Part shown: positions 1 to 10,884 of the stretch, piece after piece
Position numbering within the stretch: the first letter of the stretch is position 1
Layout: each line of letters begins with the position of its first letter
Origin: Symbiodinium natans
Taxonomy: Eukaryota; Sar; Dinophyceae; Suessiales; Symbiodiniaceae
Direction: 5' to 3'
NCBI GenBank assembly: GCA_905221605.1
Contig: CAJNDS010002070.1
Coordinates: 338,296-402,295, forward strand
Length of the DNA stretch: 64,000 nucleotides
Notes under the pieces: model-generated
Told to the model about the DNA's origin: nothing
The model's input: only the letters and a program-made list of their open reading frames with translations
The model's database searches: none
Made by a program: the position numbers and the translations under genes

Positions 1-530
1 TGGATGCTCAGCACCATTACTCTTTGCAGACAATGTGGCCCGATTGGCCCCTGCAAACTCGCGTGTTTTTCCGCTCGTTTTTTGGGGCGTATTTTTCCCT
101 ATCTGGCAGCTTTCTTCATTGCCAGCCAGGCAGCAGCCAGAAGCACGAATTGTGCCGTCCCCGCGAGCAATCTCGCCAGCCGTGGGCGCAGTGTCGGAAC
201 CGCCGAATTTTTCGTTTTTTGGGTTCGTGCTTCTGGCGTCAAGTTTTTGGGTATATTTTCGGGCTGCTTTGTCTTCCCACCCCGACGCCAGTTTTCGTCC
301 CATTTTGGTGATCGGGTTTCCGGCCGTTTGGCGGGCCCAAAAAACTGACCCAGGCACATTCAGGGCCCATCAAGCTGAAGCTCACTCTGCGACCGGAATC
401 CGGCTTGCAAACCTGGCCCCGCAAATCATGCTTTTAAGCAACCTGAACCAGCTCAAGAGATGAGTTAGCTTTTCGGCAGCGCGGAAACTTGGCACGTCAC
501 TCATAGCGTTTTACTTCTCTAAAGCGCTAA
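1..530. repeat. Partial satellite unit at left edge
   Basis: This is the spacer half of a unit whose start lies outside the window. Its first 200 bases are more diverged than the other copies: tggatgctcagcaccattac replaces the usual tggatgctacagcaccatga, and the two trinucleotide stretches near 130-180 differ. From about 290 onward it matches the other units closely. Confidence 0.85.
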
Positions 531-1737
531 GCTTCTATGAGACCACGTGGCACCCGCGTTCTTCTGCACGGGAGCACACTGGGTTTCGGTGGGACCCGCG
601 TTCTTCTGCGTGGGAATGCACTAAAAATCGGCGGGGCCCGCGTTCTTCTGCGTGGTACCGTGCCGGGTCTCGGTGGGCCCGCGTTCTTCTGCGTGGGACC
701 GTACCGGGTCTCGGTTAAACCCGTGTTCTTCTGCGTGGGACCGTGCCGGCTTCCGGCGGGACCCGCGTTCTTCTGCGTGGGACCGAACTGGGTTTCGGGG
801 AGGCCTGCGTTCTTCTGCGTGGGACCGAACTGGGTTTCGGGGAGGCCCGCGTTCTTCTGCGTGGGACCGTGCCTGGTTTCGGTGGGACCCGCTAAATCCC
901 TCCGTTCTTCTGCGTGGGACCGTACACCCCGTTTGGGTTTTACAAGGCTAATTAAGGAAAGGGGAGGGCCCCGCTGGACCACTTTTTTCGTGTAGTTGTA
1001 GCGTTGTAGTCCAAGTGTCTGCCCAGCCGGTGCGTTGGTGTGTGGTCTGCAAAGCCCGGAGCGGGCTTGCCATATTGGTGGGCTTGCTTTTGGTGCCGCC
1101 AAACGGTCAACCGTCCGGCTTCAACAGGAGGGGCCCAAATAGTATCTCAAGAATGCCATCAGGCAAATAGCATGATCGAATTGTCTGCAAGAAGGGCTTC
1201 TGCAATGCCTGGCAATGTCACAGCAAGGTCCGTGCAAACATCTTGGATGCTACAGCACCATGAATTCTTGGCGGCAATGTGCCCGATTGGCATGCAAAAT
1301 TCGCGGTTTCCGGCTTCGTTTTTGGGGCTGTTTTCTGGGCAGCTTTCTTCATGCCAGCAGCAGCCAGGGCACAGAATTTGCGGCCGCGCCGTGGGCGCAG
1401 TTTTGGAACCGCAGCATTTTCGTTTTTGGGGTCGTGCTTTTGGCTCCAAGTGTTTGTTTGTTTGTCGGGCTGCTTTGTCTTCCCACCCCGACGCCAGTTT
1501 TCGTCCCATTTTGGTGATCGGGTTTCCGGCCCGTTTGGCGGGCCCAAAAAACTGACCCAGGCACATTCAGGGCCCATCAAGCTGAAGCTCACTCTGCGAC
1601 CGGAATCCGGCTTGCAAACCTGGCCCCACAAATCATGCTTTTCAGCAACCTAAACCAGCTCAAGAGATGAGTTAGCCGTTCGGCAGCGCGGAAACTTGGC
1701 ACGTCACTCATAGCATTTTACTTCTCTGAAGCGCTAA
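531..1737. repeat. Satellite unit 1 (minisatellite 541-920)
   Basis: Unit of about 1,207 bp. The minisatellite has nine monomers. The first reads ttctgcacggg where other units have ttctgcgcggg, and two consecutive monomers carry the gaactgggtttcgg variant that is single elsewhere. The spacer keeps the intact 22-nt stretch at about 1,494-1,515 that units 5 and 6 have lost. Confidence 0.85.
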
Positions 1738-2989
1738 GCTTCTATGAGACCACGTGGCACCCGCGTTCTTTTGCGCGGGAGCACACTGGGTTTCGGTGGG
1801 ACCCGCGTTCTTCTGCGTGGGAATGCGCTAAAAATCGGCGGGGCCCGCGTTCTTCTGCGTGGGACCGTACCGGGTCTCGGTGGGCCCCGCGTTCTTCTGC
1901 GTGGGACCGTACCGGGTCTCGGTGGGACCCGCGTTCTTCTGCGTGGGCCCGTACCGGGTCTCGGTAAACCCGTGTTCTTCTGCGTGGGACCGTGCCGGCT
2001 TCCGGCGGGACCCGCGTTCTTCTGCGTGGGACCGAACTGGGTTTCGGGGAGGCCCGCGTTCTTCTGCGTGGGACCGTGCCTGGTTTCGGTGGGACCCGCG
2101 TTCTTCTGCGTGGGACCGCACTGGGTTTCGGTGGGACCCGCTAAATCCCTCCGTTCTTCTGCGTGGGACCGTACACCCCGTTTGGGTTTTACAAGGCTAA
2201 TTAAGGAAAGGGGAGGGCCCCGCTGGACCACTTTTTTCGTGTAGTTGTAGCGTTGTAGTCCAAGTGTCTGCCCAGCCGGTGCGTTGGTGTGTGGTCTGCA
2301 AAGCCCGGAGCGGGCTTGCCATATTGGTGGGCTTGCTTTTGGTGCCGCCAAACGGTCAACCGTCCGGCTTCAACAGGAGGGGCCCAAATAGTATCTCAAG
2401 AATGCCATCAGGCAAATAGCATGATCGAATTGTCTGCAAGAAGGGCTTCTGCAATGCCTGGCAATGTCACAGCAAGGTCCGTGCAAACATCTTGGATGCT
2501 ACAGCACCATGAATTCTTGGCGGCAATGTGCCCGATTGGCATGCAAAATTCGCGGTTTCCGGCTTCGTTTTTGGGGCTGTTTTCTGGGCAGCTTTCTTCA
2601 TGCCAGCAGCCAGGGCACAGAATTTGCGGCCGCGCCGTGGGCGCAGTTTTGGAACCGCAGCATTTTCGTTTTTGGGGTCGTGCTTTTGGCTCCAAGTGTT
2701 TGTTTGTTTGTCGGGCTGCTTTGTCTTCCCACCCCGACGCCAGTTTTCGTCCCATTTTGGTGATCGGGTTTCCGGCCCGTTTGGCCCAAAAAACTGACCC
2801 AGGCACATTCAGGGCCCATCAAGCTGAAGCTCACTCTGCGACCGGAATCCGGCTTGCAAACCTGGCCCCACAAATCATGCTTTTCAGCAACCTAAACCAG
2901 CTCAAGAGATGAGTTAGCCGTTGTCGGGCAGCGCGGATGGAAACTTGGAACGTAATCTCATAGCATTTTAATTCTATTCTGAAGCGACT
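1738..2989. repeat. Satellite unit 2 (minisatellite 1,748-2,170)
   Basis: Unit of about 1,252 bp with ten minisatellite monomers. Relative to unit 1 it lacks one agc trinucleotide near 2,603 and four bases near 2,783 (ttggccc for ttggcgggccc). The end of the unit from about 2,923 degenerates into the disturbed block described for unit 3. Confidence 0.85.
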
Positions 2990-4324
2990 AAGATTATATG
3001 GACCCACGTGGCACCCGCGTTTATTCTGCGCCGGGGAGCACACTGGGTTTTTTTTTTTGCCTTTTGTATTTTAAGATTATTCTGTTTTTTTTGTCCTTTT
3101 GTTTGTTTTTTTTTTTTTGTTAGGTGGACCCGCGTGATTTGCGTAAATCTGGGGAATATCGCGCTAAAAATCGGCGGGGCCCGCGTTCTTCTGCGTGGGA
3201 CCGTACCGGGTCTCGGTGGGCCCCGCGTTCTTCTGCGTGGGACCGTACCGGGTCTCGGTGGGACCCGCGTTGCGTGGGCCCGTACCGGGTCTCGGTAAAC
3301 CCGCGTTCTTCTGCGTGGGACCGTGCCGGCTTCCGGCGGGACCCGCGTTCTTCTGCGTGGGACCGAACTGGGTTTCGGGGAGGCCCGCGTTCTTCTGCGT
3401 GGGACCGTGCCTGGTTTCGGTGGGACCCGCGTTCTTCTGCGTGGGACCGCACTGGGTTTCGGTGGGACCCGCTAAATCCCTCCGTTCTTCTGCGTGGGAC
3501 CGTACACCCCGTTTGGGTTTTACAAGGCTAATTAAGGAAAGGGGAGGGCCCCACTGGACCACTTTTTTCGTGTAGTTGTAGCGTTGTAGTCCAAGGGCGC
3601 CCTGCCCAGGCCGGTGCGGTTGGGTGTGGTCTGCAAAGCGGAGCGGGATTGCCATATTGGGGGGCTTGCTTTGGTGCCGCAACCGGTCACACCGTCCGGC
3701 TTTTCAACAGGAGGGGCCAAATGTTATCTCAAGATGCCAGCAGGCAAATTAAGATGATCGACGTTGTCTGCAAGGAAGGGCTTCGGCAAGCCTGGCAATG
3801 TTCACAGCAAGGTTCCGGGCAAACATTCTGGATGCTACAGCACCATGAAATTCTTGGCGGCAATGTTGCCCGAATTGGGCATGCAAAATTCGCGGTTTCC
3901 GGCTTCGTTTTTGGGGCTGTTTTCTGGGCAGCTTTCTTCATGCCAGCAGCCAGGGCACAGAATTTGCGGCCGCGCCGTGGGCGCAGTTTTGGAACCGCAG
4001 CATTTTCGTTTTTGGGGTCGTGCTTTTGGCTCCAAGTGTTTGTTTGTTTGTCGGGCTGCTTTGTCTTCCCACCCCGACGCCAGTTTTCGTCCCATTTTGG
4101 TGATCGGGTTTCCGGCCCGTTTGGCGGGCCCAAAAAACCTGACCCAGGCACATTCAGGGCCCATCAAGCTGAAGCTCACTCTGCGACCGGAATCCGGCTT
4201 GCAAACCTGGCCCCACAAATCATGCTTTTAAGCAACCTAAACCAGCTCAAGAGATGAGTTAGCCGTTCGGCAGCGCGGAAACTTGGCACGTCACTCATAG
4301 CGTTTTACTTCTCTGAAGCGCTAA
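2990..4324. repeat. Satellite unit 3, disrupted, with T-rich insert
   Basis: Longest unit (about 1,335 bp). From 2,923 to 3,175 the canonical sequence is peppered with extra bases and carries a T-rich insert at about 3,049-3,120. The minisatellite then resumes normally (3,176-3,500). From 3,590 to 3,870 the spacer again carries a dense series of one- and two-base insertions and deletions, while 3,880-4,324 is clean. The disturbance is patchy, not spread evenly as age-related divergence would be. Confidence 0.8.
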
Positions 4325-5570
4325 GCTTCTATGAGACCACGTGGCACCCGCGTTCTTCTGCGCGGGAGCACACTGGGTTTCGGTGGGACCCGCGTTCTTC
4401 TGCGTGGGAATGCGCTAAAATCGGCGGGGCCCGCGTTCTTCTGCGTGGGACCGTACCGGGTCTCGGTGGGCCCCGCGTTCTTCTGCGTGGGACCGTACCG
4501 GGTCTCGGTGGGACCCGCGTTCTTCTGCGTGGGCCCGTACCGGGTCTCGGTAAACCCGTGTTCTTCTGCGTGGGACCGTGCCGGCTTCCGGCGGGACCCG
4601 CGTTCTTCTGCGTGGGACCGAACTGGGTTTCGGGGAGGCCCGCGTTCTTCTGCGTGGGACCGTGCCTGGTTTTGGTGGGACCCGCGTTCTTCTGCGTGGG
4701 ACCGCACTGGGTTTCGGTGGGACCCGCTAAATCCCTCCGTTCTTCTGCGTGGGACCGTACACCCCGTTTGGGTTTTACAAGGCTAATTAAGGAAAGGGGA
4801 GGGCCCCACTGGACCACTTTTTTCGTGTAGTTGTAGCGTTGTAGTCCAAGTGTCTGCCCAGCCGGTGCGTTGGTGTGTGGTCTGCAAAGCCCGGAGCGGG
4901 CTTGCCATATTGGTGGGCTTGCTTTTGGTGCCGCCAAACGGTCAACCGTCCGGCTTCAACAGGAGGGGCCCAAATAGTATCTCAAGAATGCCATCAGGCA
5001 AATAGCATGATCGAATTGTCTGCAAGAAGGGCTTCTGCAATGCCTGGCAATGTCACAGCAAGGTCCGTGCAAACATCTTGGATGCTACAGCACCATGAAT
5101 TCTTGGCGGCAATGTGCCCGATTGGCATGCAAAATTCGCGGTTTCCGGCTTCGTTTTTGGGGCTGTTTTCTGGGCAGCTTTCTTCAGGCAGCAGCAGCCA
5201 GGGCACAGAATTTGCGGCCGCGCCGTGGGCGCAGTTTTGGAACCGCAGCATTTTCGTTTTTGGGGTCGTGCTTTTGGCTCCAAGTGTTTGTTGTTTGTCG
5301 GGCTGCTTTGTCTTCCCACCCCGACGCCAGTTTTCGTCCCATTTTGGTGATCGGGTTTCCGGCCCGTTTGGCGGGCCCAAAAAACTGACCCAGGCACATT
5401 CAGGGCCCATCAAGCTGAAGCTCACTCTGCGACCGGAATCCGGCTTGCAAACCTGGCCCCACAAATCATGCTTTTCAGCAACCTAAACCAGCTCAAGAGA
5501 TGAGTTAGCCGTTCGGCAGCGCGGAAACTTGGCACGTCACTCATAGCATTTTACTTCTCTGAAGCGCTAA
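4325..5570. repeat. Satellite unit 4 (minisatellite 4,335-4,750)
   Basis: Unit of about 1,246 bp with ten monomers. It carries a one-base deletion in the A-run before tcggcggggcc near 4,417, shared only with unit 5, and a shortened gtttgttgtttg run near 5,288. Confidence 0.85.
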
Positions 5571-6793
5571 GCTTCTATGAGACCACGTGGCACCCGCGTT
5601 CTTCTGCGCGGGAGCACACTGGGTTTCGGTGGGACCCGCGTTCTTCTGCGTGGGAATGCGCTAAAATCGGCGGGGCCCGCGTTCTTCTGCGTGGGACCGT
5701 ACCGGGTCTCGGTGGGCCCCGCGTTCTTCTGCGTGGGACCGTACCGGGTCTCGGTGGGACCCGCGTTCTTCTGCGTGGGCCCGTACCGGGTCTCGGTAAA
5801 CCCGTGTTCTTCTGCGTGGGACCGTGCCGGCTTCCGGCGGGACCCGCGTTCTTCTGCGTGGGACCGAACTGGGTTTCGGGGAGGCCCGCGTTCTTCTGCG
5901 TGAAACCGTGCCTGGTTTCGGTGGGACCCGCGTTCTTCTGCGTGGGACCGCACTGGGTTTCGGTGGGACCCGCTAAATCCCTCCGTTCTTCTGCGTGGGA
6001 CCGTACACCCCGTTTGGGTTTTACAAGGCTAATTAAGGAAAGGGGAGGGCCCCACTGGACCACTTTTTTCGTGTAGTTGTAGCGTTGTAGTCCAAGTGTC
6101 TGCCCAGCCGGTGCGTTGGTGTGTGGTCTGCAAAGCCCGGAGCGGGCTTGCCATATTGGTGGGCTTGCTTTTGGTGCCGCCAAACGGTCAACCGTCCGGC
6201 TTCAACAGGAGGGGCCCAAATAGTATCTCAAGAATGCCATCAGGCAAATAGCATGATCGAATTGTCTGCAAGAAGGGCTTCTGCAATGCCTGGCAATGTC
6301 ACAGCAAGGTCCGTGCAAACATCTTGGATGCTACAGCACCATGAATTCTTGGCGGCAATGTGCCCGATTGGCATGCAAAATTCGCGGTTTCCGGCTTCGT
6401 TTTTGGGGCTGTTTTCTGGGCAGCTTTCTTCATGCCAGCAGCCAGGGCACAGAATTTGCGGCCGCGCCGTGGGCGCAGTTTTGGAACCGCAGCATTTTCG
6501 TTTTTGGGGTCGTGCTTTTGGCTCCAAGTGTTTGTTTGTTTGTCGGGCTGCTTTGTCTTCCCACCCCGACGCATCGGGTTTCCGGCCCGTTTGGCGGGCC
6601 CAAAAAACTGACCCAGGCACATTCAGGGCCCATCAAGCTGAAGCTCACTCTGCGACCGGAATCCGGCTTGCAAACCTGGCCCCACAAATCATGCTTTTCA
6701 GCAACCTAAACCAGCTCAAGAGATGAGTTAGCCGTTCGGCAGCGCGGAAACTTGGCACGTCACTCATAGCATTTTACTTCTCTGAAGCGCTAA
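5571..6793. repeat. Satellite unit 5 (minisatellite 5,581-6,000)
   Basis: Unit of about 1,223 bp. It shares the A-run deletion with unit 4 (near 5,663) and a 22-nt spacer deletion with unit 6 (near 6,571). One monomer has the private variant gcgtgaaaccg near 5,900. It therefore carries markers of both its neighbours. Confidence 0.85.
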
Positions 6794-8020
6794 GCTTCTA
6801 TGAGACCACGTGGCACCCGCGTTCTTCTGCGCGGGAGCACACTGGGTTTCGGTGGGACCCGCGTTCTTCTGCGTGGGAATGCGCTAAAAATCGGCGGGGC
6901 CCGCGTTCTTCTGCGTGGGACCGTACCGGGTCTCGGTGGGCCCCGCGTTCTTCTGCGTGGGACCGTACCGGGTCTCGGTGGGACCCGCGTTCTTCTGCGT
7001 GGGCCCGTACCGGGTCTCGGTAAACCCGTGTTCTTCTGCGTGGGACCGTGCCGGCTTCCGGCGGGACCCGCGTTCTTCTGCGTGGGACCGAACTGGGTTT
7101 CGGGGAGGCCCGCGTTCTTCTGCGTGGGACCGTGCCTGGTTTCGGTGGGACCCGCGTTCTTCTGCGTGGGACCGCACTGGGTTTCGGTGGGACCCGCTAA
7201 ATCCCTCCGTTCTTCTGCGTGGGACCGTACACCCCGTTTGGGTTTTACAAGGCTAATTAAGGAAAGGGGAGGGCCCCACTGGACCACTTTTTTCGTGTAG
7301 TTGTAGCGTTGTAGTCCAAGTGTCTGCCCAGCCGGTGCGTTGGTGTGTGGTCTGCAAAGCCCGGAGCGGGCTTGCCATATTGGTGGGCTTGCTTTTGGTG
7401 CCGCCAAACGGTCAACCGTCCGGCTTCAACAGGAGGGGCCCAAATAGTATCTCAAGAATGCCATCAGGCAAATAGCATGATCGAATTGTCTGCAAGAAGG
7501 GCTTCTGCAATGCCTGGCAATGTCACAGCAAGGTCCGTGCAAACATCTTGGATGCTACAGCACCATGAATTCTTGGCGGCAATGTGCCCGATTGGCATGC
7601 AAAATTCGCGGTTTCCGGCTTCGTTTTTGGGGCTGTTTTCTGGGCAGCTTTCTTCATGCCAGCAGCAGCCAGGGCACAGAATTTGCGCCGTCGCCGTGGG
7701 CGCAGTTTTGGAACCGCAGCATTTTCGTTTTTGGGGTCGTGCTTTTGGCTCCAAGTGTTTGTTTGTTTGTCGGGCTGCTTTGTCTTCCCACCCCGACGCA
7801 TCGGGTTTCCGGCCCGTTTGGCGGGCCCAAAAAACTGACCCAGGCACATTCAGGGCCCATCAAGCTGAAGCTCACTCTGCGACCGGAATCCGGCTGGCAA
7901 ACCTGGCCCCACAAATCATGCTTTTCAGCAACCTAAACCAGCTCAAGAGATGAGTTAGCCGTTCGGCAGCGCGGAAACTTGGCACGTCACTCATAGCATT
8001 TTACTTCTCTGAAGCGCTAA
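6794..8020. repeat. Satellite unit 6 (minisatellite 6,804-7,225)
   Basis: Unit of about 1,227 bp with ten monomers, a full A-run, and the 22-nt spacer deletion near 7,799. Private changes include ttgcgccgtcgccg near 7,683 and cggctggcaa near 7,893. Confidence 0.85.
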
Positions 8021-8624
8021 GCTTCTATGAGACCACGTGGCACCCGCGTTCTTCTGCGCGGGAGCACACTGGGTTTCGGTGGGACCCGCGTTCTTCTGCG
8101 TGGGAATGCGCTAAAAATCGGCGGGGCCCGCGTTCTTCTGCGTGGGACCGTACCGGGTCTCGGTGGGCCCCGCGTTCTTCTGCGTGGGACCGTACCGGGT
8201 CTCGATGGGACCCGCGTTCTTCTGCGTGGGCCCGTACCGGGTCTCGGTAAACCCGTGTTCTTCTGCGTGGGACCGTGCCGGCTTCCGGCGGGACCCGCGT
8301 TCTTCTGCGTGGGACCGAACTGGGTTTCGGGGAGGCCCGCGTTCTTCTGCGTGGGACCGTGCCTGGTTTCGGTGGGACCCGCGTTCTTCTGCGTGGGACC
8401 GCACTGGGTTTCGGTGGGACCCGCTAAATCCCTCCGTTCTTCTGCGTGGGACCGTACACCCCGTTTGGGTTTTACAAGGCTAATTAAGGAAAGGGGAGGG
8501 CCCCACTGGACCACTTTTTTCGTGTAATTGTAGCGTTGTAGTCCAAGTGTCTGCCCAGCCGGTGCGTTGGTGTGTGGTCTGCAAAGCCCGGAGCGGGCTT
8601 GCCATATTGGTGGGCTTGCTTTTG
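8021..8624. repeat. Satellite unit 7, cut by assembly gap
   Basis: The minisatellite (8,031-8,455) and the first part of the spacer are present and nearly identical to unit 6. The unit stops inside the spacer at the N run, so the array probably continues into the gap and its true length is unknown. Confidence 0.85.
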
Positions 8625-8724
8625 NNNNNNNNNNNNNNNNNNNNNNNNNNNNNNNNNNNNNNNNNNNNNNNNNNNNNNNNNNNNNNNNNNNNNNNNNNNN
8701 NNNNNNNNNNNNNNNNNNNNNNNN
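8625..8724. other. Assembly gap (100 N)
   Basis: Exactly 100 unknown bases, the usual placeholder for a scaffold gap of unknown size. It sits where the satellite array meets poly-T and other simple repeats, a typical place for an assembly to collapse. Confidence 0.99.
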
Positions 8725-8756
<32 letters not shown>

Positions 8757-8885
8757 CTCTCTCTCTCTCTCTCCCTCTACCAACTTACTGCACATGATAT
8801 ACAAATATGAGGCACTCAGAGAGAGAGAGAGAGAGACACAGAGAGAGGGATAGATAGATAGATACATACATAGATAGATCTTTAT
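8725..8885. repeat. Poly-T, (CT)n, then (GA)n and (GATA)n
   Basis: A T run (8,725-8,756) continues into a CT repeat. About 45 bases later come (GA)n and then gatagatagata. The CT and GA tracts are complementary and could pair as an imperfect hairpin. Non-coding simple sequence. Confidence 0.9.
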
Positions 8886-8957
8886 AAACACACTCAATCC
8901 TATGTATGTACGAACCTATATATATACACACTCAGTGCTACGCACACATATACATCT

Positions 8958-8961
8958 ATAT

Positions 8962-8992
<31 letters not shown>

Positions 8993-9239
8993 CGTATACA
9001 TGTACATATACATTTACATACACATATATGTATGTATATATGTATACATGTATATATGTATACATGTATATATGTATATATGTATATATGTATATATGTA
9101 TATATGTATATATGTATATATGTATATATGTATATATGTATATATGTATATATGTATATATGTATATATGTATGTATGTATATATGTATATATGTATATA
9201 TGTGTATATGCATATATGTATATATGTATATATGTATAT
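8958..9239. repeat. (TATG/TATA)n microsatellite
   Basis: A long run of alternating tatatg and tatg motifs with a few point changes. It is open in several frames on both strands (tyrosine, isoleucine, methionine and histidine only), which follows from the repeat and does not indicate a gene. Confidence 0.95.
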
Positions 9240-9823
9240 GGCGCGGATGCCCTTGCTGCCCAAGGTGTCGATCTTCACTCCCCTGCCCATCCCCTCCCAA
9301 ATAAAAACTTAGACATCCCCACTCCCCTCCCCCCCAACACCCCTCCTTGGATTATCCCTCCACTCGATGACTTCACTCCACCATCCCTTCCCACAACAAC
9401 TGCCACCCAACACGTTAATTTCTCTCAGGACTCAGCACGTAAGACAGGCAAAACGAAAAATGCCAAATGTGTAGCTCTAAGTGTGAGGTCGCCCCTGTTA
9501 TCTGCAAATAATAGAGCATGTATTCTTAGAGGATATTTGTGATTATTACCCCCTTCATTGTTTACCCGCAAAAAAACCTACCATTTTTTTCAGTGCGTTT
9601 TGAGTGTCATACGCGTGACACATACCTTGAGCACATCCAACTAAGTGATGTTTGGGTGTGCGTTTATGAAATATATGGTACCCCCCCCCCCCCCCAGTGA
9701 CCTACCCTTTTTCGCCTTGTCTCAAGTCACCCAGCTGCACTGCAAGCAAACTCGGTGTGCAATATAGCGTATTTCCTAGGGCGTAGACTAAAATACAACT
9801 AAAATCGCATACACGGGACAGTA
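9240..9823. other. No gene seen; short poly-C at 9,681-9,695
   Basis: Unique sequence with C-rich and A-rich patches. I see no frame with coding character, no tRNA-like fold and no strong splice pair. A run of 15 C lies at 9,681-9,695. Confidence 0.6.
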
Positions 9824-10150
9824 GAAAAACCAAAAATACCAAAACCAAAAAAACCAACAAAACCAAAAAACCAAAACCAAAAAAAACAAAACCAAAAAAA
9901 ACAAAAAAACCAAAACCAAAAAAAACAAAAAAACCAAAACCAAAAAAAACAAAAATACCAAAAAAAACCAATTTTCCGGGACTCTCAGGAAATCCCTATG
10001 AGGCTTCTCCAAGAGTCCCGGAAAATTGTTTTTTTTTGTGTTTTTGGTTTTTTTGGTTTTGGTTTTTTGGGTTTTTTTGGTTTTGGTATTTTTGGTTTTT
10101 TTGGTTTTGGTGTTTTTGGTTTTTTGGTTTTTGTATTTGGGCTTTTTGGT
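9824..10150. repeat. Large palindrome: AAACC arm, perfect stem, GGTTT arm
   Basis: The left arm (9,824-9,968) is an imperfect tandem of accaaaa motifs and the right arm (10,029-10,150) is its complement, tandem ggtttt motifs. At the centre, caattttccgggactct (9,969-9,985) is followed about 26 bases later by its exact reverse complement (10,012-10,028). A transcript from either strand would fold into one long hairpin. No terminal repeats or target-site duplication were obvious at the ends. Confidence 0.85.
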
Positions 10151-10177
10151 TCGCCTTCACGGTCACGAGGCAACAAC

Positions 10178-10875
10178 TACGCATTTTTAAGTGTGCTTAT
10201 GCTAATTGTGCTTTTCAGAAATAGTATACAAGTGGTCTTTCTAGTGCTTCAGAACTATTTGTTTCGTTATTATGTAAGTAGAGCCGCTAGTGTTTTGTGC
10301 ATCTTTTGGTTGTATGTAGTAGACCTTATTCAGCCATTACTTGGTGCTCTGGTAGCTCAATTCGCATGGACAATATTTGCCTGGTAAATGCGATTAATTA
10401 TCTAGAAGCAGCATTTGCAATACTTGTCTTGAGAAAAAGCATTTATTGCTTAGAATTGTTTGCTTAAAAAGGGACTCCTACTCGTCCAGGAATACCCCAA
10501 AACCCTATAATCCAAACTTTACCATAGATTCTCCTGAAAAGCTTGCGCTTTTGGATGTTTTTATGTATTTGTGAATTTGCTTGTGTATGGCCTTCACTAA
10601 GTACTTTTCTAGGATTTTTGTGCATTTTTAAAGCCTGATTGTGCAAGTTGCGTTTCTCAGGCATAATATATATGTGGTCTTTTATTGAATACTTCAGACA
10701 TCTTTGTTTCATCGTTATGTAAGTAGAACCGCTTCTATTTCCATTATTGTGCATTTTTAAGCTTGCTCATGCAAATTGTGCTTTTCAGACATAGTATATA
10801 AGTGGTCTTGAGTGAATACTTCAGCAATCTTTGTCTCATTGTTACGTAGGTAGAACCGTTTCCATTTCCGCAAGT
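10178..10875. repeat. Three diverged ~125-bp repeats
   Basis: Three related copies (about 10,178-10,296, 10,612-10,745 and 10,748-10,875) share gcatttttaa, a cttttcaga-like motif, an agtggtctt segment, cttcag, and ttatgtaagtagaaccg. The first copy is separated from the other two by about 315 bp of A+T-rich sequence. No coding frame is maintained between copies. Confidence 0.75.
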
Positions 10876-10884
10876 GTTTATTTC

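Larger units (their letters stand above)
1..8624. repeat. Higher-order satellite array, ~1.22-1.34 kb units
   Basis: Near-identical units repeat head to tail, seen from landmarks such as gcttctatgagaccacgtgg at 531, 1738, 4325, 5571, 6794 and 8021 (a degenerate form lies near 2,990). Each unit has a 42-bp minisatellite block of 9-10 monomers with the core gttcttctgcgtgggacc, followed by about 800 bp of non-repetitive spacer. The monomer is 14 codons long and free of stops in every frame, so open frames of 100-200 codons appear on both strands of every unit. Neighbouring units share private indels, as expected from unequal exchange and conversion. No rRNA, 5S or spliced-leader gene was recognised in the unit. 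I read it as satellite DNA; a tandem gene family is possible but unsupported. Confidence 0.95.

Noticed and set aside
1431-1450. Resemblance of tgcttttggctccaag in the satellite spacer to the dinoflagellate spliced-leader 3' end
   Set aside because: The match has internal gaps and an extra C, the leader 5' half is missing and no donor follows. I also saw no good leader relic elsewhere in the window on either strand.
527-8514. Long open frames on both strands in every satellite unit (100-207 codons), including a minus-strand frame with repeated HAEERG/GPTQKNAG motifs
   Set aside because: The 42-bp monomer is a multiple of three and lacks stops in all six frames, so open frames arise automatically. 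Indels between units break the frames (for example a four-base loss near 2,783 and a one-base loss in units 4 and 5). No splice or start context supports them.
8902-9312. Tyrosine/isoleucine/methionine open frames on both strands
   Set aside because: Direct products of the TATG/TATA microsatellite. The same applies to 11,815-12,182.
9702-10176. Phe/Gly/Val- and Lys/Pro-rich open frames over the palindrome
   Set aside because: Read through tandem AAACC/GGTTT arms; amino-acid content is purely the repeat.
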